From positions 1-48,929 of the forward strand of contig JAPPLI010000030.1 of NCBI GenBank assembly GCA_028819495.1: DNA of 48,929 nt, read 5' to 3'. The stretch is from Gammaproteobacteria bacterium (GTDB lineage Bacteria; Pseudomonadota; Gammaproteobacteria; Eutrophobiales; Eutrophobiaceae). A program made the position numbers and the translations under genes. The notes beneath the pieces were generated by a model. That model searched no databases. It saw nothing but the letters and a program-made list of their open reading frames with translations, and was not told the DNA's origin. This document shows, in pieces, positions 26,675 to 33,374 of the stretch. Each line of letters starts with the position of its first letter. The first letter of the stretch is position 1.

Positions 26675-27496
26675 ATGAAACCGCAAGACTACCCCCCACA
26701 GGAACCCGTATCCGACTTCGCCAGGGACTACAACCAGTATGTCCTGGAGAAAGCCGTGCAAATCGGCGGCGCAGAAGAAAATTACGGCCCGGACCCTTAC
26801 CAGAGCGTACTCTACTTTCCGGCGCCGGACCCCGACGGCAACGTGTTCATCATGATCCACGGCGGCGGCTGGACCAGCGGCTACAAGGAGTGGATGGCAT
26901 TCATGGCGCCGGTGTTCAACCAGGACGGCATCGGTTTCGTCAGCATCGGCTACCGGTTGGCCCCCACCCACGTCTTCCCGGCCGGGCTGGACGACTCCAT
27001 GAGCGGGCTGAAATGGGTGTACGACAACATCGAAAAGCTGAACGGCGACCGCTCCCGCCTGTTCATCTCCGGGCACTCCGCCGGCGGCCACCAGACCAGC
27101 CTCATGGCCGTGCGCAGGGACTGGCAGGAAGCCTACGGGCTGCCCCCGGACATCGTGCGCGGCTGCCTGCCCGTCTCCGGCGTATTCGACTTCCGCGAAG
27201 GCTCAGGCCTGTCCATGCGCCCCCGCTTCCTGGGTCCGAGCGGCAACGAGGAAGCGGCCAGCCCCATCTGCAATATCCAGGGCACGCCCCCCCCGTTCTT
27301 CCTGTCCTGGGGCAGCAGGGATTTCCCCCACCTGATCACCCAGGCGCAGAAGATGGAACAGGCCCTGCAAGACGCAGGCGGCGAGACCGCCACCCTGGAA
27401 CTGGAAGACTGCGACCACCTGCAAGCCAACCTGGCCTGCGGCGACCCGGACGGCCCCTGGGCGGGCAGGGTGATGGAGTGGATCAGGGGGCATTGA
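26675..27496 (+). CDS. Alpha/beta hydrolase (HSL/kynurenine formamidase-like esterase)
   Basis: 273 residues. Oxyanion-hole motif HGGGW (62-66), nucleophile elbow GHSAGG with Ser135, and His248 in DCDHLQAN complete a catalytic triad with an Asp probably at SRDFPHL. The HGGGW form and length are shared by kynurenine formamidase-like and carboxylesterase-type enzymes, which cleave esters or formamides in the cytoplasm. It stands alone with repeats upstream. The 3' end of this gene is unusual: parts of it recur twice downstream (28314-28348 and 28869-28967), on either side of remnants, as if modules had inserted at or duplicated the gene end. Confidence 0.88.
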   Translation: MKPQDYPPQEPVSDFARDYNQYVLEKAVQIGGAEENYGPDPYQSVLYFPAPDPDGNVFIMIHGGGWTSGYKEWMAFMAPVFNQDGIGFVSIGYRLAPTHVFPAGLDDSMSGLKWVYDNIEKLNGDRSRLFISGHSAGGHQTSLMAVRRDWQEAYGLPPDIVRGCLPVSGVFDFREGSGLSMRPRFLGPSGNEEAASPICNIQGTPPPFFLSWGSRDFPHLITQAQKMEQALQDAGGETATLELEDCDHLQANLACGDPDGPWAGRVMEWIRGH

Positions 27497-27569
27497 AACA
27501 TCCATCAAAGGATTCCTTATTTTGGACCTGGATACAGCATTGACAATCGTCTTTGTAAGGGCGACTGCT

Positions 27570-27977
27570 TCAGTCTACCCAGTCTTCAAATGATAAACCC
27601 TTTATCCGGTTAAATTCTTTCGTGTTGTGGGTGACGAGTGTTGCACCTTCTGCAATAGCGTGACAAGCAATCCACAAATCATTGGCGCCAACTGGCATGC
27701 CGCTTACCTTCAGGTAAGTAAAATGGGCGGCATATTGTTCACATAAAGTACGATTAACGTGATAAATCACGGGAACCTGCCTGACTAGTTGATCCAGTTG
27801 GCGCAATACCCTGTTTTTGCGCGTGCTGCGCTCTGCGCCTTTAAGCATCTCTGCATAGGTAAAAAAGGACATACATAGCTGGGCGCCCTCTCCAAGCTCA
27901 TTGATGCGTTGCGCTACCGACTCAGGTCTGTTCTTGAGCAGGTAGATCAGGATATTCGTATCCAGCATATACCTCAT
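27570..27977 (-). CDS. vapC: VapC-type PIN-domain toxin ribonuclease
   Basis: 135 residues, normal length. The PIN acidic residues are visible: Asp6 (MLDTNILIY), Glu43 (TYAEMLKG) and Asp100 (GANDLWIA), with a further polar site in VTHNTKEF. VapC toxins are Mg-dependent endoribonucleases that cut tRNA or rRNA when freed from VapB. Its start overlaps the end of vapB by 4 nt (ATGA), the standard coupling of this pair. The closest matches by motif style are the tRNA-fMet-cutting VapC (MvpT) group, an inference from ANDLWIA and HNTKEF. Confidence 0.95.
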   Translation of the reverse strand: MRYMLDTNILIYLLKNRPESVAQRINELGEGAQLCMSFFTYAEMLKGAERSTRKNRVLRQLDQLVRQVPVIYHVNRTLCEQYAAHFTYLKVSGMPVGANDLWIACHAIAEGATLVTHNTKEFNRIKGLSFEDWVD

Positions 27978-28228
27978 AAGTCTTCCCTTTCCTGCATGGT
28001 AGGCTGAGTCCTGTAATTTTCTTCAAGAATTTCAATAAAATCATCATCAAAGGCTGACAAGGCATCAAGCAGCGCAGTCCCGCGATTTTCAGGAATCGCG
28101 TGTATCACCAGATCGCCGTCTTTATTACGGGTGATTTCTACCTGGGAAGTACTTAATCTGAATTCCTGCGGAATCCGTACCGCCTGGCTGTTGCCGTTCA
28201 TGAATACCCGGCTGTTTAATGTCGTCAT
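27974..28228 (-). CDS. vapB: VapB-type antitoxin (AbrB/SpoVT fold)
   Basis: 84 residues from the ATG at 28228, preceded by CAGGAGC; a 20-codon longer frame is open but has no ribosome binding site. The N-terminal swapped-hairpin DNA-binding motif reads RVFMNGNSQAVRIPQEFRL; the C-terminal acidic half (DALSAFDDDFIEILEENY) should wrap the toxin. It neutralises VapC and represses the operon with it. Two TGTACA palindromes upstream, 32 bp apart, are the likely operators. Confidence 0.93.
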   Translation of the reverse strand: MTTLNSRVFMNGNSQAVRIPQEFRLSTSQVEITRNKDGDLVIHAIPENRGTALLDALSAFDDDFIEILEENYRTQPTMQEREDL

Positions 28229-28242
28229 CAGAAGCTCCTGTG

Positions 28243-28288
28243 TGTACAAACCTGTGTGTATTTTAGATGGGAAATGTACAGAATACAA
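28243..28288 (-). promoter_or_regulatory. vapBC promoter and operator sites
   Basis: On the minus strand, TTGTAT (28283-28288), 17-nt spacer and TAAAAT (28260-28265). One TGTACA (28275-28280) lies in the spacer and another (28243-28248) just after the start, exactly 32 bp or about three helical turns apart, as expected for cooperative VapBC binding. Confidence 0.55.
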
Positions 28289-28313
28289 GCAGCTTATTTC
28301 GTTTCTTGTCTAG

Positions 28314-28348
28314 GCAGGCAGGGTAGTGGAGTGGATCAGGGGGCATTG
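28314..28348 (+). pseudogene. Short copy of the esterase gene 3' end
   Basis: GGAGTGGATCAGGGGGCATT, identical to the last bases of the esterase gene (27477-27496 region), with a diverged GGCAGGGTAGT before it. It lies 26 nt beyond the vapBC promoter, so vapBC is bracketed by two copies of the esterase end. Confidence 0.7.
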
Positions 28349-28868
28349 ATACGCGGCATTTTCCAATCCCGAGGCTGTCGTCCCCTCTCCCTTGGAGATG
28401 GAGCAGCAGGGTGAGGGGGAAATACACTGCCAAAGTTCCTTGGCAGAGTTATAGCTAATTTAGCAAGTTTATGAAAATTTCATAAACTTGCTAAATTCGA
28501 TTTTTGACAGGTGCTTTACCTTGTCGTCCTCTCATACTCATACTTCCCTGTCGCGGTTCTTATATCATTACCTATGCGTTCCCAATCATGGTAAAGCGCT
28601 TCTGCTGCGGACTATTGCAAAAACTTCTCTCTCATCTTTGATGACGTATCCGGATGTAACTGCAATACAGATGTTGCTCCCCGCAACCAGTTCTTTAATT
28701 TTTCGCCCATAACAATAAGTTGATTTCAACTGTCCGTACCTTAGGGATTATAACAAAGATGCCGTACGATAGAAGTATTCACTCTAAATTTCTACCTGTA
28801 TAATCGTGTGTATATTTTGGAGTGGAAACGTACTGGACACAAGCGTCTTATCCAGACTGGTTTAGAGG
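28349..28868. other. Gene-poor stretch with long palindrome and degenerate vapBC-promoter copy
   Basis: No convincing gene. The frame at 28488-28712 (74 codons) has no ribosome binding site or recognisable features. It contains a 41-bp palindrome (28457-28497) and, at 28809-28846, a sequence similar to the vapBC promoter (GTGTGTATATTTTGGAGTGG...GTACTGGACACAAGC against GTGTGTATTTTAGATGGG...GTACAGAATACAAGC). Confidence 0.5.
28457..28497. repeat. 41-bp near-perfect palindrome
   Basis: Two perfect 20-bp arms (AATTTAGCAAGTTTATGAAA and its complement) around a single A. A/T-rich and not followed by a T-run, so it is not a standard terminator; it could extrude as a cruciform or be a recombinase/operator site. 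Confidence 0.85.
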
Positions 28869-28967
28869 GAACTGCAGGACTGCGGCCACCTGCAGGCCAA
28901 CCAGGCCTGCAGCGACCCGGACGGACCCTGAGCGGGCAGGGTGATGGAGTGGATCAGGGAGCATTGA
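28869..28967 (+). pseudogene. Decayed duplicate of the esterase C-terminus
   Basis: 33 codons matching the last residues of the esterase at 26675-27496: ELQDCGHLQANQACSDPDGP, then a stop where the esterase has Trp, then AGRVMEWIREH and the stop codon. The reading frame is preserved, so it is a genuine duplicated fragment that has drifted, with one nonsense change (TGG to TGA). Confidence 0.88.
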
Positions 28968-29006
28968 CTAATCTGTAGATATATCGAGGACTAATCAGGG
29001 ATATAC

Positions 29007-29243
29007 ATGCCAACCGTTTTAAGAGTCGGCCCTTATCGGTTTTATTTTTACAGCCATGAACCGAATGAACCGCCACATATACATGTCGATCGCGATGATT
29101 TATCCGCCAAATTCTGGTTGGATAATCCTGCACTTGTGAGAAATTTGGGCTATCCTGCCAAGGAATTAAATCAACTGCTGAAACTGATTCGGAAAAATCA
29201 ACAGCATCTTCTGGAGGCATGGCATGGGTACTTTAGCGCTTAG
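29007..29243 (+). CDS. DUF4160 family protein
   Basis: 78 residues, full length for the family. The signature MPTVLRVGPYRFYFYSHEPNEPPHIHV is very typical of DUF4160. The function is unproven; it is nearly always paired with DUF2442 and has been proposed as half of a toxin-antitoxin-like pair. The HIHVDRD motif offers possible metal-binding histidines. It overlaps the following DUF2442 gene by 20 nt, showing translational coupling. Confidence 0.9.
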   Translation: MPTVLRVGPYRFYFYSHEPNEPPHIHVDRDDLSAKFWLDNPALVRNLGYPAKELNQLLKLIRKNQQHLLEAWHGYFSA

Positions 29244-29487
29244 CGCGGATGAAAGAGTAAAAGATGTTCATCTGACTGATGAAGTCCTATCTGTGGATCT
29301 AGCAGATGGCCGCACTATTTCAGTTCCTATCTCGTGGTACCCCCGCCTGTTTGATGCAACACAATCGCAACGCGATAACTGGGAAATTTGTGGCGCGGGT
29401 TACGGCATTCATTGGCCTGATATCGATGAAGATCTGAGTACGGAAGGACTGCTCCGGGGGGCGCCTGCTCCCGTTAAGCGGAATTGA
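29224..29487 (+). CDS. DUF2442 family protein
   Basis: 87 residues with the DUF2442 core: DEVLSVDLADGRTISVPISWYPRL, then WEICGAGYGIHWPDIDEDLS. The start ATG at 29224 lies inside the end of the DUF4160 gene and is preceded by CTGGAGG. Together the two form the usual DUF4160-DUF2442 pair, probably an addiction or small regulatory module. A decayed second copy of this gene lies at 30659-30776. Confidence 0.9.
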   Translation: MGTLALSADERVKDVHLTDEVLSVDLADGRTISVPISWYPRLFDATQSQRDNWEICGAGYGIHWPDIDEDLSTEGLLRGAPAPVKRN

Positions 29488-29488
29488 T

Positions 29489-29689
29489 ATGCATGACAAC
29501 GAAAGAAAACCGTCTGAGTTCATGCTTCAATCGAGCGAAGTGGCAGCGATCAAACCATTAACTAAGAGTTCTGTCATAGTACTTGAAGACGAGGCATACG
29601 ATGCTTTTATTGCCGCGCTGAATGCGCCGGTGGAAGCAAATGCCCGATTGAAAGAACTGATGGTTCGCCTGCCTCTATGGGAACAGTAA
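29489..29689 (+). CDS. Truncated DUF1778/TacA-like antitoxin
   Basis: 66 residues. The second half (SVIVLEDEAYDAFIAALNAPVEANARLKELM) matches the C-terminal toxin-binding segment of DUF1778 (TacA) antitoxins, and SEFMLQSSEVAA the end of their ribbon-helix-helix domain. The N-terminal DNA-binding strand is missing and no GNAT acetyltransferase toxin follows. It starts 1 nt after the DUF2442 stop, so it may have been fused into this operon. Either an orphan antitoxin fragment still able to bind a toxin, or a decaying gene. Confidence 0.6.
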   Translation: MHDNERKPSEFMLQSSEVAAIKPLTKSSVIVLEDEAYDAFIAALNAPVEANARLKELMVRLPLWEQ

Positions 29690-29701
29690 CCGTATTCAAA
29701 G

Positions 29702-30232
29702 TTGCAAGTTCAAATCAACGATAAAACCCTCGAACTTGCCGAAGGCGACATCACCGAACTCGACACCGACGCCATCGTCAATGCTGCCAACTCCTCGCTT
29801 ATCCTGGGCGCCGGAGTGGCCGGCGCCATCCGCGCCAAGGGCGGACCCTCCATCCAGCGGGAATGCGATGAAATCGGCGGCTGTCCGGTTGGCGGCGCGG
29901 TAATCACCGGCGGCGGCAACCTCAAGGCGCGGCACGTCATCCATGCCGTCGGCCCGCGCAAGGGAGAAGGGGACGAGGAGGAAAAACTCAGGAACGCAAC
30001 GCTAAGCAGCCTGAAAGTCGCAGACGATAACGGACTGCAAAGCATCGGGTTCCCAGCCATCAGCACCGGCGTTTTCGGATTTCCAATAGAACGCTGCGCG
30101 GAGATTATGCTTTCCGGTGCGATTGATTACCTGCAAGGAGAAACCGGGCTGGCGAGAGTGGTTTTCTGTTTGTATGGGGAGGAGGCGTATGGGGTTTTTG
30201 AGGGGGTTTTGGAGAAGTGTCACAACTGCTGA
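29702..30232 (+). CDS. Macrodomain protein (YmdB/O-acetyl-ADP-ribose deacetylase-like)
   Basis: 176 residues, starting with TTG. The ADP-ribose-binding features are visible: GDITELDTDAIVNAANSSL (residues 16-34), GAGVAGAI loop (37-43), HVIHAVGP and the phosphate loop AISTGVFGFP. Such proteins remove ADP-ribose from proteins or nucleic acids, or hydrolyse O-acetyl-ADP-ribose. In a toxin-antitoxin-rich setting a role in reversing ADP-ribosylation by a toxin (as with DarG) is possible, but no DarT-like gene is seen. Much richer in G/C than the genes immediately before and after it. A decayed second copy lies at 31442-31600. Confidence 0.9.
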   Translation: MQVQINDKTLELAEGDITELDTDAIVNAANSSLILGAGVAGAIRAKGGPSIQRECDEIGGCPVGGAVITGGGNLKARHVIHAVGPRKGEGDEEEKLRNATLSSLKVADDNGLQSIGFPAISTGVFGFPIERCAEIMLSGAIDYLQGETGLARVVFCLYGEEAYGVFEGVLEKCHNC

Positions 30233-30330
30233 CTACTTATTTGTTCCTAACATTTTGTTATTCAAATAACACCCAATTGTGTAGAATACGAGCTTGATGG
30301 TTGTGAGACGTATTCACGCGTTTTGCCTCG

Positions 30331-30615
30331 GTGGTTTTATCATCAATATCGATTGATCTGGAATATAAGGAAAAAAAATATGTCATCGGAATGCCGGGCA
30401 TTTATATGAGCACACATAAAGAAAATCGCTTTATCAGAGAGGTTGAAGCTGCAACCCGGGATAACCCGAATATAGATATGGATTTGATTAGGGAGTGGCA
30501 GAAAATAGCGGCAATGCTGGAAAAATTGCCACCACTACCAGCAGAGTCAAGCGAGAAAGAACAGCCCCCCCGTTTGCAACCCATTCCGCTGAATTTATTC
30601 AATCAGTGGACATAA
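30331..30615 (+). CDS. Hypothetical small protein
   Basis: Up to 94 residues from a GTG, or 69 from the ATG at 30406 (MSTHKENRFIREVEAATRD...). The charged N-terminal half and the proline-rich tail (LPPLPAESSEKEQPPRLQPIP) look protein-like, but no ribosome binding site suits either start and no family is recognised. It lies in the patchwork of duplicated fragments, so it may itself be a remnant. Confidence 0.3.
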   Translation: MVLSSISIDLEYKEKKYVIGMPGIYMSTHKENRFIREVEAATRDNPNIDMDLIREWQKIAAMLEKLPPLPAESSEKEQPPRLQPIPLNLFNQWT

Positions 30616-30658
30616 ACTATGTTGTTTCTCCCGTTGAGCGGGAGCCGTTGGTCTCTGT

Positions 30659-30776
30659 TTGATAGGTGAAGTCCTTTCTGTGGAGACCGCAGATGGCCGT
30701 ACCATTTCGGTTCCTTTAAGTGGCTCCCTCGTCTGTTTCACGCGGCACAATCACAACGTGATAATTGGGCAAATAA
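30659..30776 (+). pseudogene. Frameshifted DUF2442 gene fragment
   Basis: IGEVLSVETADGRTISVPLS matches DEVLSVDLADGRTISVPIS of the intact gene at 29224-29487; the reading frame then shifts, and the next frame gives WLPRLFHAAQSQRDNW against WYPRLFDATQSQRDNW. One frameshift and no start codon mark it as dead. Confidence 0.85.
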
Positions 30777-31337
30777 TGGATCGAAGAACTTCCTGGCTTT
30801 GGATCCACCGTACTCGCGGACGGCTTTTTTCAGGGCCTTATGATCGGCACTCTGTACCTGCTTTTTCACCCCCTCCAGCATTGAGGATTTCTGCTCGGCC
30901 AGACGATCAAGGTTGTCCACCAGGTCGACCAGCAGAAACTCCCTGGAGAGCTTTGAGGGGAAATGCGGCTTCATCCGAAAATTAAATGTGCGGTTGCCAA
31001 GATTGAAACGGCCATGGCGCTTGTGGTTGTAAACGACGGTCTCGTTGTAGAGCTGCGTTGAACCAACTCCAAGCACGTTGTAGGCATTAGGCGAAGTCAG
31101 CAAAAAGCGGTGGTCCTTCAGAAACGCTTCGACAAGCTTTTCATCGGCGGCCGGCGCAGCCCCAAAGGTCGTACGCTTGGGGCAATAGTAAAGCCCGCCC
31201 GAGAGCTTGGTCAGAGTTCCCTCCTCAACAAGCTGCTTCAGATGCCGATCCACGGCGTTTGACCATGGCAGAAGATCGGCGCGGCGATACACCTGCCCCG
31301 GGCGGAGACGTCGTTTTAGTTTGTTCACGGCGTTCAT
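30738..31337 (-). CDS. DUF6088 / AbiEi-like transcriptional regulator-type protein
   Basis: 199 residues from the ATG at 31337 (MNAVNKLKRRLRPGQVYRRADLLP); the frame is open 20 codons further up but without support. The N-terminal winged helix (SNAVDRHLKQLVEEGTLTKLSGGLYYCP) is typical of DUF6088 and AbiEi antitoxin proteins, followed by the family core LTSPNAYNVLGVGSTQLYNETVVYNHKR. Such proteins are normally the antitoxin of a nucleotidyltransferase (AbiEii/DUF1814) toxin gene directly downstream. No such gene follows here: the downstream side runs into the DUF2442 remnant. It thus looks like an orphan antitoxin inserted between the decayed DUF2442 and macrodomain copies. Confidence 0.8.
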   Translation of the reverse strand: MNAVNKLKRRLRPGQVYRRADLLPWSNAVDRHLKQLVEEGTLTKLSGGLYYCPKRTTFGAAPAADEKLVEAFLKDHRFLLTSPNAYNVLGVGSTQLYNETVVYNHKRHGRFNLGNRTFNFRMKPHFPSKLSREFLLVDLVDNLDRLAEQKSSMLEGVKKQVQSADHKALKKAVREYGGSKARKFFDPLFAQLSRCDCAA

Positions 31338-31441
31338 GGTTCCATGGTATTTGGTTTCGAATAGTAATGCAAGTATTTTAATTAAAAAATCATGCATATA
31401 CTACAAATATCAGTTACCCAACGTGCTTTATATACCCGCCC

Positions 31442-31600
31442 AATGCCGCCAGTGGCTTGCTCATATTAGGCGCGGGAGTGGTCAGCGCCATTCGCGTAAA
31501 AGGTGGCCCCGCTATCTAGCAAGAATATGACGCAATCGGCGGTTGCCCAGCAGGCGGCCCGGTCATCAGCGCCGGCTTATTAGGGTTTCCTAGATTGAAT
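31442..31600 (+). pseudogene. Decayed macrodomain gene fragment
   Basis: Translates as NAASGLLILGAGVVSAIRVKG, then GPAI, an in-frame TAG (31517-31519), then QEYDAIGGCPAGGPVISAG. This parallels NAANSSLILGAGVAGAIRAKG...IQRECDEIGGCPVGGAVITGG of the intact protein at 29702-30232. No start codon; the 3' part is lost. Confidence 0.88.
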
Positions 31601-31637
31601 CAAAAGTAGGTTCTCAACCTGAATTTGCCAGAATACC

Positions 31638-32405
31638 CTATTTTTTGTCCCGGTCTTCTTTACTATCGCTGGTCTGCAACACCCCTGAAATTTGACGCTC
31701 TGTTCCATCTGCTATACCCCTAGCAAATCTTTCACTAAAGCCTGTTAAAAACGCTATGGCAAAAAAGAAATACACTTCAGTATCCGCTTCAAAGGCCAGA
31801 GGTAACATTCCAGACCTGATAAGGGCAAATACGAAGAGCGCGAATCCGGTTCCAATTACCGGCTTGAAGAAACCTATGGCAATTAAAACAAAGCGATCAG
31901 TTTTCTCCATATTAGAAAAGTCTTGTATTCTGACCGTGATGCTGATGACACTACCTAGGCCACCCCCAAAAATTACTGCTATGAGAAGCTCTATGGGAAC
32001 GCCAAGAAAGTGGTCTGTATTATTAATCAATGTTGGAAGTAAAATCATCGCAGCCGCTAAAATCACGTATAACAACAAACCTAAACCGAAAATTACTAGC
32101 GTGGGGGGAGTGCCACTTTGCCAAATCTTATTCAGTGGGCTTTTTCTAATACGAATACTTTTTGTTATTTTCTTTCGCAAATCAGTAGCGAGTTTTACAT
32201 TTGGCTGGTCAAGCAGAAGCGATTTGACAGCAATTTCTAATAAGCTCACAAATGAAGCGTATTCTGGTTCTCGAATTTCTTTTGTGAGTGCCAATAGCTT
32301 GGCGAGTTCAGTTTGAATGGTATTGTCGGTCGTTTTTGAGAGATTTTCTTTTACCTCTAACAAAATAGAATCGACATTTGTTGTTTGTTCAGTTTGGTTT
32401 GCCAT
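31638..32405 (-). CDS. Four-helix membrane protein of unknown function, end of the defence operon
   Basis: 255 residues. A charged, probably helical cytoplasmic N-terminus (1-95) is followed by four likely membrane segments (about 101-125, 135-157, 172-197, 209-224) and a short charged tail (DSKEDRDKK). No family recognised. It is 34 nt downstream of the PLD-like gene on the same strand, so it is probably the last gene of the same transcript. A membrane protein at the end of a defence operon could be an effector that damages the membrane on infection, but this is inference. A weak hairpin (AGGTT-GAG-AACCT, 31608-31620) follows its stop codon. Low G/C content matches the neighbouring defence genes. 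Confidence 0.75.
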   Translation of the reverse strand: MANQTEQTTNVDSILLEVKENLSKTTDNTIQTELAKLLALTKEIREPEYASFVSLLEIAVKSLLLDQPNVKLATDLRKKITKSIRIRKSPLNKIWQSGTPPTLVIFGLGLLLYVILAAAMILLPTLINNTDHFLGVPIELLIAVIFGGGLGSVISITVRIQDFSNMEKTDRFVLIAIGFFKPVIGTGFALFVFALIRSGMLPLAFEADTEVYFFFAIAFLTGFSERFARGIADGTERQISGVLQTSDSKEDRDKK

Positions 32406-32439
32406 TAATCGGTATTCAGGTTGGGAGATTAAACTTGCG

Positions 32440-33354
32440 CTAGTTTCGTGATTTCAAGCGTAAGACAAACGATTCAGGTGCTACTTCAAACTGATCTTCA
32501 AAAAAGATTCCAATCCACTCACGAACTATTCTCCACTGTGCACGAACATCTTGTTCTGATAAGTCGGGACGGGCTTCTTTAATACGTTCAATCCCGTCGG
32601 TATCGGAAAGTCCTTGTGGCACAGTATCAATAATTCCAGCGAGTGTGGGAATTTGCAGGAGTGTATCTCGTACCCTGATTTTGAAATCCTTTTCCGATAG
32701 ACCTGGTTGTATTTGTAGATCCGTTATATCAGCGAGACCGTCTTCCCTTGTTCCTGTAACCACTGCTGTTGTTTTGGGATTAGCATAAATCTCATATAGC
32801 TTATCCGGTGCTGCACAGCGAGGAAGCCAGGCAAATTGATGCCGGGAACTATCATCTGACATATCTTCTCCCTCTTCAAGTCTCGTCATCTTAAGGGTGT
32901 TGGCTAATGCCTCAATTTGCAAGCGAGTTTCAACAGTTGCTATTTCTGCTGCTTCAAGTCGTCTTAATAAATAATCGATGTCTGGATCTGTGGGTTTAGC
33001 CGGAATTAGAAGTTCAACGTTACAATGTTCTGACCACCCTAATGCGCTCGCGGTAAGATTTGCTGAACCCACGAGGCACTGATCGTCCACGAGGTAAAGT
33101 TTTGCGTGTAGGTTGTTTAATAACCGGAGTTCTGTATGCGGTCTTTCATTTGCAATCTCCAAAACTTCAAGATCACTGACACCTGCTGCAACTTCAGTTG
33201 CCCGCCACCGCGTATATATTTGAACTGGGATATTTGTTGGTACGATCGGTAATATTGTCTTTAGTACATCCGCTTTAATAAATGGAGCACATAAAAATAC
33301 CCTGGATCGAGCTTTTTTGAGCAGTGATTTTAATCGTTCTCCGTCTGCAATCAT
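32440..33354 (-). CDS. PLD-like (HKD motif) protein, third gene of the helicase-GHKL-PLD module
   Basis: 304 residues. The N-terminal PLD-like domain has one HxK motif, HAKLYLVD (83-90), followed by GSANLTASALGW (96-107), the form seen in PLD-fold nucleases. The C-terminal half (about 160-304) has no recognised domain but contains a conserved-looking WRIVREWIGIFFEDQFEVAPESF. As a single-HKD protein it would need to dimerise for a complete active site. It is 20 nt downstream of the GHKL ATPase gene and preceded by GAGG. In this context it is the best candidate for the DNA-cutting component of the module. Whether it equals SspH needs direct comparison. Confidence 0.85.
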   Translation of the reverse strand: MIADGERLKSLLKKARSRVFLCAPFIKADVLKTILPIVPTNIPVQIYTRWRATEVAAGVSDLEVLEIANERPHTELRLLNNLHAKLYLVDDQCLVGSANLTASALGWSEHCNVELLIPAKPTDPDIDYLLRRLEAAEIATVETRLQIEALANTLKMTRLEEGEDMSDDSSRHQFAWLPRCAAPDKLYEIYANPKTTAVVTGTREDGLADITDLQIQPGLSEKDFKIRVRDTLLQIPTLAGIIDTVPQGLSDTDGIERIKEARPDLSEQDVRAQWRIVREWIGIFFEDQFEVAPESFVLRLKSRN

Positions 33355-33374
33355 GAGCAGACCTCACAAAATGG

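Noticed and set aside
26611..27543. 310-codon plus-strand frame
   Set aside because: Other frame of the esterase gene; rich in Arg and Pro, no domain.
28488..28712. 74-codon plus-strand frame
   Set aside because: Starts inside the end of the 41-bp palindrome, no ribosome binding site, Ser/Leu-rich with no recognisable feature.
31608..31620. Terminator after the defence operon
   Set aside because: Only a 5-bp stem with a 4-nt T tract; too weak to call.
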